Assembly (NCBI GenBank): GCA_003218975.1
Contig: QHPD01000101.1
Span: forward strand, 1-64,000
Source of the DNA: Verrucomicrobiota bacterium
Lineage (GTDB): Bacteria > Verrucomicrobiota > Verrucomicrobiia > Chthoniobacterales > UBA10450
DNA length: 64,000 nucleotides
Reading direction: 5' to 3'
Shown in pieces: positions 1 through 7,159 of this stretch. The notes below the pieces were generated by a model. It was given only the letters and a program-made list of their open reading frames with translations. It was not told the DNA's origin and did no database searches. The number at the start of each line of letters is the position of its first letter. Within the stretch, counting starts at the first letter, position 1. A program made the position numbers and the translations under genes.

Positions 1-1
1 C

Positions 2-799
2 TTCGAAGAGTTCGCGGTTTACGATTGCCGTGTCGAACCGCGCTTGGCGGACAAAGCCTCAGTCGCGCGTGTCCTCTACCTAAATTTTCGCGAATACGTT
101 CCGCGCTGGGATGACATCGCGAAAATCTTCGCGCGCGACGCGATCCTGAAAGGCTCATTCGACAAGTTCGCTGAATCGACGAAGGCCAAGCGCGGCACTG
201 CGGAAGTTGACGATGCATTCCTCAGCGAGATTGAGAAGTGGCGAGCCGACCTCGCGCGCAATCTGGCGCTGCGAAATCCAAAGCTTTCCCAGCGCGATCT
301 AAACTTTTCCGTCCAGCGCACCATCGACCGGATCGTTTTCCTGCGCATCTGCGAGGACCGCCGCATTGAAGTGTATGGGCGCCTGCAAGCGTTGTTGAAT
401 GGCGAACACACTTATCGCAGGCTGTACCAGCTCTTTCGCGAAGCCGACCAGCGTTACAACTCCGGTCTGTTTTATTTTCAGAAGGAAAAAGATCGGGTCG
501 AACCGCCCGATGATCTCACGCCCGAACTTGAAATCGGCGATGCGGTGCTAAAGAAAATCATCCGGCGTCTGTATTATCCCGATAGTCCCTACGAATTTTC
601 CGTTCTGCCAGCGGACATTCTCGGCCAGGTTTATGAGCAGTTTCTCGGCAAAGTCATCCGGCTCACCGAAGGGCATCAGGCAAAAGTCGAAGACAAGCCC
701 GAGGTCAAGAAAGCGGGCGGCGTTTATTACACGCCCACTTGCATCGTCGATTACATCCGACGGCAGAAGAATGCGCCTCAGAACCATCTGGCAATTTGA
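2..799 (+). pseudogene. Type IIG restriction-modification enzyme, truncated N-terminal fragment
   Basis: The frame is open from the window edge, so the true start lies upstream. The protein matches the N-terminal half of large Eco57I-like type IIG enzymes, which join endonuclease, adenine methyltransferase and specificity modules in one chain. Recognisable pieces are the helical stretch with RTIDRIVFLRICEDR, then RYNSGLFYF, then LGQVYEQFLGKVIRLT, then KKAGGVYYTPTCIVDYI. In intact members GGVYYTP lies just before the SAM-binding motif I. Here the match stops directly after IVDYI, about 13 unrelated residues follow, and a stop ends the frame. No methyltransferase or target-recognition domain is present downstream, so the gene cannot make an active enzyme. 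The abrupt loss of similarity suggests a deletion joining it to the tail of another gene. Confidence 0.8.
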
Positions 800-848
800 T
801 CGTGGCGAAATTGCGCCGCGGCTTATCACCGCGTATCCTGGTCGGTAA
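757..848 (+). pseudogene. Possible DUF6883-like C-terminal tail at a deletion junction
   Basis: In the third forward frame, the bases just after the restriction-enzyme similarity ends encode RTIWQFDRGEIAPRLITAYP before a stop. From memory this resembles the C-terminus of small DUF6883-type proteins, which often sit directly upstream of a DUF4926 gene, as here with only 2 nt between. No start codon or N-terminal half belongs to it. The simplest reading is that a deletion fused the front of the restriction gene to the back of this small gene. The family assignment is tentative and rests on this short stretch plus the DUF4926 neighbour. Confidence 0.35.
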
Positions 849-850
849 AC

Positions 851-1087
851 TTGATGATGATCAAAGAACACGATTGCGTCGTCCTGACCGAGGATCTGCC
901 ATCGGAAAACCTGATGGCTGGCGATATCGGAACAATTGTGCACATCCACGGTGAGCACAAAGGCTATGAGGTGGAGTTTATGACCCTCGCCGGTGAGACG
1001 CTGACCGTGGTCACGCTCCTGCCGCCGCAGGTGCGTCCAATCACGCGTCGCGACCTCGCGCATGTCCGCGAACTGGCCACTGCCTAA
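851..1087 (+). CDS. DUF4926 domain protein
   Basis: A small protein of up to 78 residues with the whole DUF4926 pattern: IKEHDCVVLTEDLP, then AGDIGTIVHIH, then GYEVEFMTLAGET, then a tail rich in Val and Arg. The fold is expected to be a small SH3-like barrel. Its biochemical role is unknown, and genes of this type often pair with a small DUF6883 partner in accessory regions. The start could be TTG at 851 or ATG at 854 or 857; no clear Shine-Dalgarno sequence separates them. The partner appears to survive only as a tail just upstream, so this gene is probably an orphan. Confidence 0.7.
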   Translation: MMMIKEHDCVVLTEDLPSENLMAGDIGTIVHIHGEHKGYEVEFMTLAGETLTVVTLLPPQVRPITRRDLAHVRELATA

Positions 1088-1283
1088 TGCGGGATCGACA
1101 GTCAGACCGCTGCCCATTAAATCGGCATCGTTAATCGATAAGCGTTGAGGCGCGCCCGGCAGTCGCGCCCCACCAATTCTAAAATCATTCGAATGATTCG
1201 CGTGTTTCGTGGGCAAGAAACGAATCGGAAAAGTGTCTATGCAATCCGCGGTTCTCAGTCAGAATGCGGCTGACACAGCCCCG
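1088..1283. other. Gene-free spacer with a 16-bp palindrome
   Basis: No coding frame is convincing here. Positions 1183-1198 form a perfect palindrome (AATCATTC followed by GAATGATT). The 3' end of aspS lies next door on the opposite strand, so the spacer separates two convergent transcripts. No T-run terminator was recognised. Confidence 0.5.
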
Positions 1284-3056
1284 CTACAGTTTTTTGTCTT
1301 TAGCCAATTTAAGCGACAAGTCGCGCAACTGACGGGGATCGACCTCGCCCGGCGAATTCGTCATCAGATCCATGCCGCGATTGTTCTTCGGGAAGGCCAT
1401 CACGTCGCGAATGCTTTGTTCGCCGGCGATAAGCATGACCAGGCGATCGAGACCGAGGGCGATTCCGCCGTGCGGCGGCGCGCCGAGCCGCAGCGCGCGG
1501 AGCAAATGCCCGAACTGGGATTGCTGATCTTCCGATCTGATGCCGAGCGCTTCGAACATTTTCTCCTGCAGCTCCGGCTCGTAAATCCGGAGACTCCCGC
1601 CGCCGATCTCGACACCGTTCAATACGATGTCGTACGCCTCGGCGCGAACATCCGGGAATTTTTTCGCTTCGAACAATGGCATGTCCTCCGCTTTCGGTCG
1701 CGTGAACGGATGATGCATTGCGTTCCATTTATTTTCCTCGGGACTCCATTCAAAGAGCGGAAAATCTGTCACCCACAGAAAATCCCAGATTTCAGCAGGA
1801 GGCATGAGCTTTTGCATTTCCAAGATGCGCAGCCGTAATCGGCCGAGAACCTCACAGGCGACTTCCCATTTGTCCGCGCCAAAGAAGACGCAGTCCCCCT
1901 CTTCGATTTTCAGTTTCGATTTCAGCGCGGCTTTCTCAGGTTCACTGAAAAATTTCACGATGGGCGATTTCCATTCGCCGTTCTCGATCTTGATAAAGGC
2001 GAGCCCCTTCGCGCCGTACAACTTAGCAATTTCCGTAAGTTCATCGGCCTGCCCGATGGTGATTCCGGCAAAGCCTTTCGCGTTGATCGCCTTCACCACG
2101 CCGCCTGCATCGAGCGCGCTACGGAAAACTTTGACACTGCTTTCGCGAAAAATTTCTCCGAGATCGACAAGCTCCATTTCAAAGCGGCGGTCAGGTTTAT
2201 CGCTACCGTATCGGCTAACTGCCTCGCGATAAGTAAGCCGATCGAACGGCGTTTTGATCTCGATAATGCGCGTGGCCTTGAAGATCGCCGCCAACATTCC
2301 TTCGGTAACCTTGAAAATGTCGTCGGGCGTGACGAACGACGCTTCGATATCGATCTGGGTAAACTCCGGTTGTCGATCCGCGCGCAAATCTTCGTCACGG
2401 AAACATTTGGCAATCTGAAAATATTTCTCCACGCCTGCGACCATCAGCAGTTGTTTGTATTGCTGTGGCGCTTGTGGCAGCGCATAAAATTTTCCGGGCG
2501 TGAGCCGGCTTGGAACTAAGAAATCGCGCGCGCCTTCCGGCGTGCTCTTGGAGAGAATTGGTGTCTCAACCTCAACGTAGCCCTGGCTGTCGAGAAAATC
2601 GCGCGTTGACTTGGCGACGCGATGACGCACTCGCAAATTGCGCGCGAGGCGCGGCCGCCGGAGATCGAAATACCGGTGCGTCATTCGCAAATCTTCATTC
2701 TGCGGCTCAGCATCAATCGGGAAGGGCAGTGTGTCGGCCCGATTCAAAATCCGCAGCTGATTTGGGATGACTTCGATATCACCAGTGGCGAGATTTGGAT
2801 TTTCCGTCCCCGGCAGACGCGCAGCGACTCGACCCGAAACTTCAGCTACATCTTCGCTCCGCAAGGTGTGCGCCTGCCTCGCAAGCTGCGCATTTTCCTC
2901 AGGCCGAAAAACCACCTGCGTCAGCCCTTCGCGATCGCGCAGGTCAATGAAAATAACGCCGCCGTGATCGCGCGTGACATTTACCCAGCCGGCAAGCGTG
3001 ACCTGCTTGCCGATGTCGGTCTTGCGAATTGAATTGCAGTCGTGCGTGCGATACAT
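1284..3056 (-). CDS. aspS: Aspartyl-tRNA synthetase
   Basis: Cytosolic class II synthetase that charges tRNA-Asp with aspartate. The 590-residue length is normal for the bacterial type. The N-terminal OB-fold anticodon domain covers about residues 1-105. The catalytic core carries QAPQQYKQ (195-202), motif 2 FRDEDLRADRQPEF (219-232) and motif 3 GIALGLDR (531-538), with the bacterial GAD insertion between. The C-terminal PGEVDPRQL is also typical. The ATG lies 2 nt after the hisS stop, so the two synthetase genes are almost certainly cotranscribed, hisS first. Whether the enzyme also charges tRNA-Asn cannot be told from the sequence alone. Confidence 0.98.
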   Translation of the reverse strand: MYRTHDCNSIRKTDIGKQVTLAGWVNVTRDHGGVIFIDLRDREGLTQVVFRPEENAQLARQAHTLRSEDVAEVSGRVAARLPGTENPNLATGDIEVIPNQLRILNRADTLPFPIDAEPQNEDLRMTHRYFDLRRPRLARNLRVRHRVAKSTRDFLDSQGYVEVETPILSKSTPEGARDFLVPSRLTPGKFYALPQAPQQYKQLLMVAGVEKYFQIAKCFRDEDLRADRQPEFTQIDIEASFVTPDDIFKVTEGMLAAIFKATRIIEIKTPFDRLTYREAVSRYGSDKPDRRFEMELVDLGEIFRESSVKVFRSALDAGGVVKAINAKGFAGITIGQADELTEIAKLYGAKGLAFIKIENGEWKSPIVKFFSEPEKAALKSKLKIEEGDCVFFGADKWEVACEVLGRLRLRILEMQKLMPPAEIWDFLWVTDFPLFEWSPEENKWNAMHHPFTRPKAEDMPLFEAKKFPDVRAEAYDIVLNGVEIGGGSLRIYEPELQEKMFEALGIRSEDQQSQFGHLLRALRLGAPPHGGIALGLDRLVMLIAGEQSIRDVMAFPKNNRGMDLMTNSPGEVDPRQLRDLSLKLAKDKKL

Positions 3057-3058
3057 GG

Positions 3059-4342
3059 TTAGACGGAACCGGGCATGTTCAAGAATTTTGCGACGCTGTC
3101 TAGGAGCGCGTCATGACTGATTAGCGATTCTGCACGCGTAGCGAGATTCTTTACTTTGACCTGCGGCCATTCGTCACCGTAAAGAAGCGCAAGCGACGCG
3201 CCCTCCTCTTCGGCGGCCTGGAATTGTCGGGCGACTTTGGTTGGCGTGAGCGAATAATCAATGCGGTAGCCGCGGTCGCGAAGCTGCTGGATTTGTGTTA
3301 GTGCGTCGGTGCGGCGTTCTTCCTTCGCGATCACAATGTAAATGTCGATTTTCCTGTCGCTCGTGATTGCTTTCTGCATCGCTTCGCGGGCGCGCGGGAT
3401 TTCGTTGATCAATTCGCCGAGAACGACGTCGCCCATGGCGAAACCGATCGCAGGCAGTGAGAGAGCGTCGTCGCTAAGTTGCGCGGTCAAGTTGTCGTAA
3501 CGTCCGCCGCCGGCGATGGCGCGGAATTTGCCGGCCCGGTCGAACGCCTCGAATACGATGCCGGTATAGTAAGCGAGTCCGCGCACGATGCCGACATCGA
3601 TCGCAACAAAATCGGCAAGGCCGCGCCGGCATAGGCCATCGACAAGTTTGTCGAGCTTCTCGCTTTGACCGCCGCTCTTTAAGATCGCAAACACGGGATC
3701 GGCAAGATGGCCCAGCTTCTCGGCCGTTTTCTCGCGCGGCTCGCGCCCGGATTTATCGATGACTTGCAGCAATTCATCCCAACGTTCCGCCGGGACATTG
3801 TTCTCGCGGAAAAGATCGGTCCAGAATTCACGGTCGCTGATTCGGACGACGAAATCTTTCTCTGTGAATCCGAAAGCTCGCAGGACATCGATGCAGAGCG
3901 CGACGAGTTCGATATCGGCGGCGAGATCGTTTTCGCCGATGATGTCGCAATTGAGCTGAAAATGTTCGCGCAGCCGGCCGCGCTGCTGCTTTTCGTAACG
4001 AAAGAATTGGCCGATGGAGAACCATTTGAGCGGCTTCTTGAATTCGCGTTCGTGCGCGGCAACCACGCGAGCAAGCGTCGGCGTAAGCTCCGGGCGCATC
4101 GCCACTTCGCGTTCGCCCTTGTCGGTGAAATTAAAAAGTTGATCGACAATTTCTGAGCCGCTCTTTTTCTTGTAGAGCTCGGTGGGCTCGAGCACTGGGC
4201 CTTCCCATTCCACGAAAGCATAACGACGGCTCACTTCGCGCCAGCGGGCAAAGATGCAATTGCGCTTGGCGCAGCCCTCGGGAAGGAAATCGCGAAAACC
4301 GGGTAAAGCCTGCATAAAGGCGGCGTTACGTTGCTTTGGCAC
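3059..4342 (-). CDS. hisS: Histidyl-tRNA synthetase
   Basis: Cytosolic class II synthetase that attaches histidine to tRNA-His. Visible signatures are motif 2 RYEKQQRGRLREHFQ (115-129), the two histidine-specific motifs RGLAYYTGIVFE (254-265) and AGGGRYD (277-283), and a C-terminal anticodon-binding domain from about 325. The 427-residue length is normal. The frame opens with GTG at 4342, but the conserved part begins at MQALPGFRDF, so ATG at 4315 is an alternative; neither has a strong Shine-Dalgarno sequence. It is the first gene of a pair with aspS, 2 nt apart. Confidence 0.97.
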   Translation of the reverse strand: MPKQRNAAFMQALPGFRDFLPEGCAKRNCIFARWREVSRRYAFVEWEGPVLEPTELYKKKSGSEIVDQLFNFTDKGEREVAMRPELTPTLARVVAAHEREFKKPLKWFSIGQFFRYEKQQRGRLREHFQLNCDIIGENDLAADIELVALCIDVLRAFGFTEKDFVVRISDREFWTDLFRENNVPAERWDELLQVIDKSGREPREKTAEKLGHLADPVFAILKSGGQSEKLDKLVDGLCRRGLADFVAIDVGIVRGLAYYTGIVFEAFDRAGKFRAIAGGGRYDNLTAQLSDDALSLPAIGFAMGDVVLGELINEIPRAREAMQKAITSDRKIDIYIVIAKEERRTDALTQIQQLRDRGYRIDYSLTPTKVARQFQAAEEEGASLALLYGDEWPQVKVKNLATRAESLISHDALLDSVAKFLNMPGSV

Positions 4343-4414
4343 GGGGAAGCGGATTACTCCAAGGGAGGCGACCGCGCGAGGCGGAATTTACGATACCAAG
4401 GCGTAGCTCAAGGA

Positions 4415-4438
4415 ACTCCGGCGCTAAGGGGCCGGAGT
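4415..4438. repeat. Inverted repeat between hisS and a divergent small gene
   Basis: ACTCCGGC (4415-4422) and GCCGGAGT (4431-4438) form a perfect 8-bp stem around an 8-nt loop. There is no T-run, so it is not an obvious terminator. It sits in the 142-nt divergent spacer and could be a regulatory site for either gene. Confidence 0.5.
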
Positions 4439-4484
4439 CATACACGATGGAGATCATCCATTTAATCAAAGCAGAGGGACAAAT

Positions 4485-4901
4485 ATGAAACAAACGAGAT
4501 TAGTGAAAATATTGACAGCAGGCGTGCTTTGCGCGGCAGCGCTCGGCGTCGCGTTGGCACAGGAGACCACCACAACAACCGTGGATCCGGTGACCGGCAC
4601 GACCACGACCGCCACGACCTCAACCGCAGGCACGATTACCACTTACACGCCGGATTCGGATTATATCATGTTTCGAACGGCGCCGGATGCGGCCCCGGTG
4701 CGGTATTACTACACGAAGGACACAACCATTGTCGATCCAGAGGGTCACATCGTTACGTGGTCCGCAATCCGGCCGGACATGCCGGCGACCGTGTATTACA
4801 CGAATGTGGGTGATCGAATAGTGGTGCGCAAAATTGTGCTGGCTCAGCCAACCACGATTTACAAAAAAGAGGAAACGACCACCACAACGACAAAACCGTA
4901 G
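4485..4901 (+). CDS. Small secreted Thr-rich protein
   Basis: A 138-residue protein of no recognised family. It opens with a clear signal peptide (MKQTRLVKILTAGVLCAAALGVALA, cleavage expected near AQE). The mature part begins and ends with Thr-rich tracts (TTTTTVDPVTGTTTTATT and EETTTTTTKP) around a central region of about 75 residues with many Tyr, Val and Asp residues, suggesting a small beta-rich domain. A good ribosome site (GAGGGAC) precedes the ATG and a perfect intrinsic terminator follows, so it looks like a single-gene transcription unit. Export to the periplasm or outside is inferred; the function is unknown. Confidence 0.8.
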   Translation: MKQTRLVKILTAGVLCAAALGVALAQETTTTTVDPVTGTTTTATTSTAGTITTYTPDSDYIMFRTAPDAAPVRYYYTKDTTIVDPEGHIVTWSAIRPDMPATVYYTNVGDRIVVRKIVLAQPTTIYKKEETTTTTTKP

Positions 4902-4930
4902 TCGCGAAAAAGTTGTTTACGGTAAAATCA

Positions 4931-4958
4931 AAAGCGCCCGCTGCGGCGGGCGCTTTTT
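4931..4958 (+). terminator. Rho-independent terminator
   Basis: AAAGCGCCCGC (4931-4941) pairs perfectly with GCGGGCGCTTT (4946-4956) around a TGCG loop, and the T-run continues to 4958. It lies 30 nt after the stop of the secreted Thr-rich protein. The A-rich left arm means it could also work on the opposite strand for galE. Confidence 0.93.
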
Positions 4959-5030
4959 CATTCGTCAATGCGGGAATCATCTCAGTGCGGCGACGATTGC
5001 ATCGGCGATCATAGACCCACGCTACCAGAT

Positions 5031-6002
5031 CTAATCCCCGTAGCCGCTGGGGAATTTTTGGTGCCATTTCCAGGCGCTCTCGATAATCGTGTCGAGCGAT
5101 TGGAACTGCGGTCGCCAACCCAGATCGTCTTTGATTTTTTTCGATGAAGCGATGAGCCGCGGTGGATCTCCGGGGCGACGCGGTTTTTCGGCAATCTCGA
5201 TCTTTCGGCCAGTGACTTTACGGCAAGCGTCGATTACTTCGCGGACACTGGCGCCGCCGCCGGTGCCTAGATTGTAGAACTCGCTTTTGGCTGTGCCGAG
5301 AGCGAGAATGTGTGCGCGCGCAAGATCGACAATGTGTATGTAATCCCGAATGCAGGTGCCGTCCGAGGTTTCATAATCGGCGCCGTAAATTTCCACATGC
5401 GGTTTTTGTCCCAGTGCAACTTTGAGCACGTTCGGAATTAAATGCGTCTCAAGGCGGTGATCTTCGCCGAATTTCTCTGAAGCGCCGGCCGCATTGAAGT
5501 ACCGTAAGGAAACGAAGCTCAAACCATAAATCTGGCCGTACCAGCGCAGAATTTTTTCAAAGGCCAATTTCGATTCGCCGTAGGGATTGATCGGGCGCGC
5601 TGGCGCAGCCTCGTCGATTGGCAGGCGATCGGGGGGCCCGAAAATCGCGCAGGTCGAGGAAAAAACGATTCGGTTCACCCGCGTTGCAACCATGGCGTCG
5701 AGCAGGTTCAAGCCGTTGGAAATGTTATTGCGAAAATATTTCGACGGATCGCACATGGATTCAGCCACGAGGGCGCTTGCGGCAAAGTGCATCACCGCAT
5801 CCGGGCGAATGCTCGAGAGCGCAGTCTCGATTTGGTTCCGGTCCGCCAGATCGCCCTGGGTAAATTTCGCGCGCGGGTCTACTGCCCGACGATGGCCTTC
5901 AGTGAGATTATCGAAGACTGCGACCTCATGGTCTTCATCGAGAAGCAATTCACCGCAAACGCTGCCGATGTACCCGGCGCCACCAACGACGAGAATTTTC
6001 AT
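5031..6002 (-). CDS. galE: UDP-glucose 4-epimerase
   Basis: Short-chain dehydrogenase/reductase-type epimerase that interconverts UDP-glucose and UDP-galactose with bound NAD, feeding surface polysaccharide synthesis. At 323 residues it has the normal size. The NAD-binding GGAGYIG lies at residues 7-13, the catalytic Ser/Thr region SST at 115-117, and YGESK (Tyr and Lys of the YxxxK pair) at 141-145. SLRYFNAAGA and RDYIHIVDLA are also typical of GalE. The ATG at 6002 was chosen because the conserved MKILVVGGAG starts there; the upstream extension is Arg/Lys-rich shadow sequence. It lies 52 nt after the 3D-domain gene on the same strand. Confidence 0.94.
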   Translation of the reverse strand: MKILVVGGAGYIGSVCGELLLDEDHEVAVFDNLTEGHRRAVDPRAKFTQGDLADRNQIETALSSIRPDAVMHFAASALVAESMCDPSKYFRNNISNGLNLLDAMVATRVNRIVFSSTCAIFGPPDRLPIDEAAPARPINPYGESKLAFEKILRWYGQIYGLSFVSLRYFNAAGASEKFGEDHRLETHLIPNVLKVALGQKPHVEIYGADYETSDGTCIRDYIHIVDLARAHILALGTAKSEFYNLGTGGGASVREVIDACRKVTGRKIEIAEKPRRPGDPPRLIASSKKIKDDLGWRPQFQSLDTIIESAWKWHQKFPSGYGD

Positions 6003-6054
6003 CCGGCGAAATTCCGGCGTGCCTGACCCGCATGTCAAAAGAAAGCGTAAGCAG

Positions 6055-6600
6055 CTACGTCTTTTTCTTTTGCTGAGCTTTTTTCGGGTCCAGGCTGGCG
6101 ACCAACTCTTTCTTCTGCTGCGCTTTTTTCTTCTGCCGTAAACTCGCGACCATCTGCCGGACACAGCTGTGTTTGACGCGCGGGGCGAGTACTTTCAGGC
6201 TCTGTTCCTCCGAGCCCCATTGCAAGATATCGATATCGACGTGGCGGACACCCCAGCGTCTCATGTCGAGACGGCTCGGCTTGTAAAGATCGATCGTGTC
6301 TGTGCCGAGGAGTGCGGTCCCGTAATCGTCAATGATGTATTCTTCATTTGTGTCCGCGATTCGAAACCGGGTACCGAGTGGGAAACGCGACCAATCGGAG
6401 GCCGCGCTCATCACCTGCTGGCCGCAAAGACGACAGTCGAGCGCATTGTGGCATTCGCTTCCCTCGCTGTGGGTATAGGCGGTGGTGCGCACATTGTGCA
6501 TGCGTTGTTTGGCGGCCAAGTTTGATTTCGACTGCGTGGCGCAGCCGACGACAAAGCAAGCAACAATTCCTGCCAATGTAAGGTTAAGGCGCTTCCGCAT
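6055..6600 (-). CDS. 3D-domain lipoprotein, likely cell-wall associated
   Basis: A 181-residue predicted lipoprotein: N-terminal MRKRL, a hydrophobic stretch, then the lipobox VVGC with the lipidated Cys at residue 20. The mature part has a 3D domain (three conserved Asp; double-psi beta-barrel, as in MltA and RlpA-like proteins): TTAYTHSEGS, FPLGTRFRI, IIDDYGTAL, IDLYKPS and VDIDIL. This domain usually binds or cleaves peptidoglycan glycans. The C-terminus is a charged tail with a short imperfect repeat of VASL-x-KK-AQQKK, perhaps contacting nucleotides or the wall. The ATG at 6600 was preferred because it begins the signal sequence. galE follows 52 nt downstream. Confidence 0.8.
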   Translation of the reverse strand: MRKRLNLTLAGIVACFVVGCATQSKSNLAAKQRMHNVRTTAYTHSEGSECHNALDCRLCGQQVMSAASDWSRFPLGTRFRIADTNEEYIIDDYGTALLGTDTIDLYKPSRLDMRRWGVRHVDIDILQWGSEEQSLKVLAPRVKHSCVRQMVASLRQKKKAQQKKELVASLDPKKAQQKKKT

Positions 6601-6675
6601 TTGCAGTATTGCGGCCTCGATAGCAGCCGAAGCCGCCAAGGGCAAGCCAAAAATTTGCTGGTCTTGCTGTTGTAG

Positions 6676-6694
6676 CCGGCATCGCCGATGCCGG
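6676..6694. repeat. Palindrome CCGGCATC-N3-GATGCCGG, first copy
   Basis: CCGGCATC (6676-6683) and GATGCCGG (6687-6694) pair perfectly around a GCC loop, immediately after the mscL stop. The same stem, also preceded by GTAG but with loop GTT, recurs at 53078-53096. It is a dispersed palindromic unit at gene ends and may act as a transcript end. Confidence 0.75.
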
Positions 6695-6700
6695 ATACAA

Positions 6701-7159
6701 TTAGGTCTCGGCCGCTTGCGTCAGCTCAGTCGTGCAATGCGGACAACGCCTTGCCTTTGCCGGGATCTTCATCGCGCAGGCCGGGCATTCTTTGTCTTTC
6801 GCTGTGGGTTGTCGGAGTTTGTTGATTGCGCGGACCATCAAAAAAACTGCGGCCGCGATAATGAGAAAATTAATCAGAAGCGTGATGAAGTTGCCGTAAT
6901 TCCAGGTGATCGCTCCGGCTTTCGCTGCGTCAGCGGGAGTATTGAGTGCCGTCGAGCCATCTTTTGCCGCTCGCAGAATGACGAACTTGTTTGAGAAATC
7001 GAGTCCGCCCGTAAGGAGACTGATTGGCGGCATGATCACGTCTTTGACCAGCGAACTGACAATCGCACCGAAGGCCGCCCCGATGATTACGCCAACAGCA
7101 AGATCGACCGCATTGCCTTTGACGGCGAATTCCTCGAACTCCTCCCAGATCTTCCTCAT
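6701..7159 (-). CDS. mscL: Large-conductance mechanosensitive channel with zinc ribbon
   Basis: Inner-membrane channel that opens under tension and releases solutes during osmotic downshock. The N-terminus [37 protein letters not shown] is classic MscL, covering the amphipathic helix and TM1; TM2 is about residues 90-112. After the usual length comes an added zinc-ribbon-like tail with C125, C128, C139 and C142 (CPAC and CPHC). The ATG overlaps the leuS stop as ATGA, so translation is probably coupled to leuS. The function of the cytoplasmic ribbon is not known; it may be structural. Confidence 0.95.
   Translation of the reverse strand: MRKIWEEFEEFAVKGNAVDLAVGVIIGAAFGAIVSSLVKDVIMPPISLLTGGLDFSNKFVILRAAKDGSTALNTPADAAKAGAITWNYGNFITLLINFLIIAAAVFLMVRAINKLRQPTAKDKECPACAMKIPAKARRCPHCTTELTQAAET

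Noticed and set aside
548..1216. A 222-residue minus-strand frame
   Set aside because: It is the antisense shadow of the restriction fragment and DUF4926 gene; no family pattern and no ribosome site.
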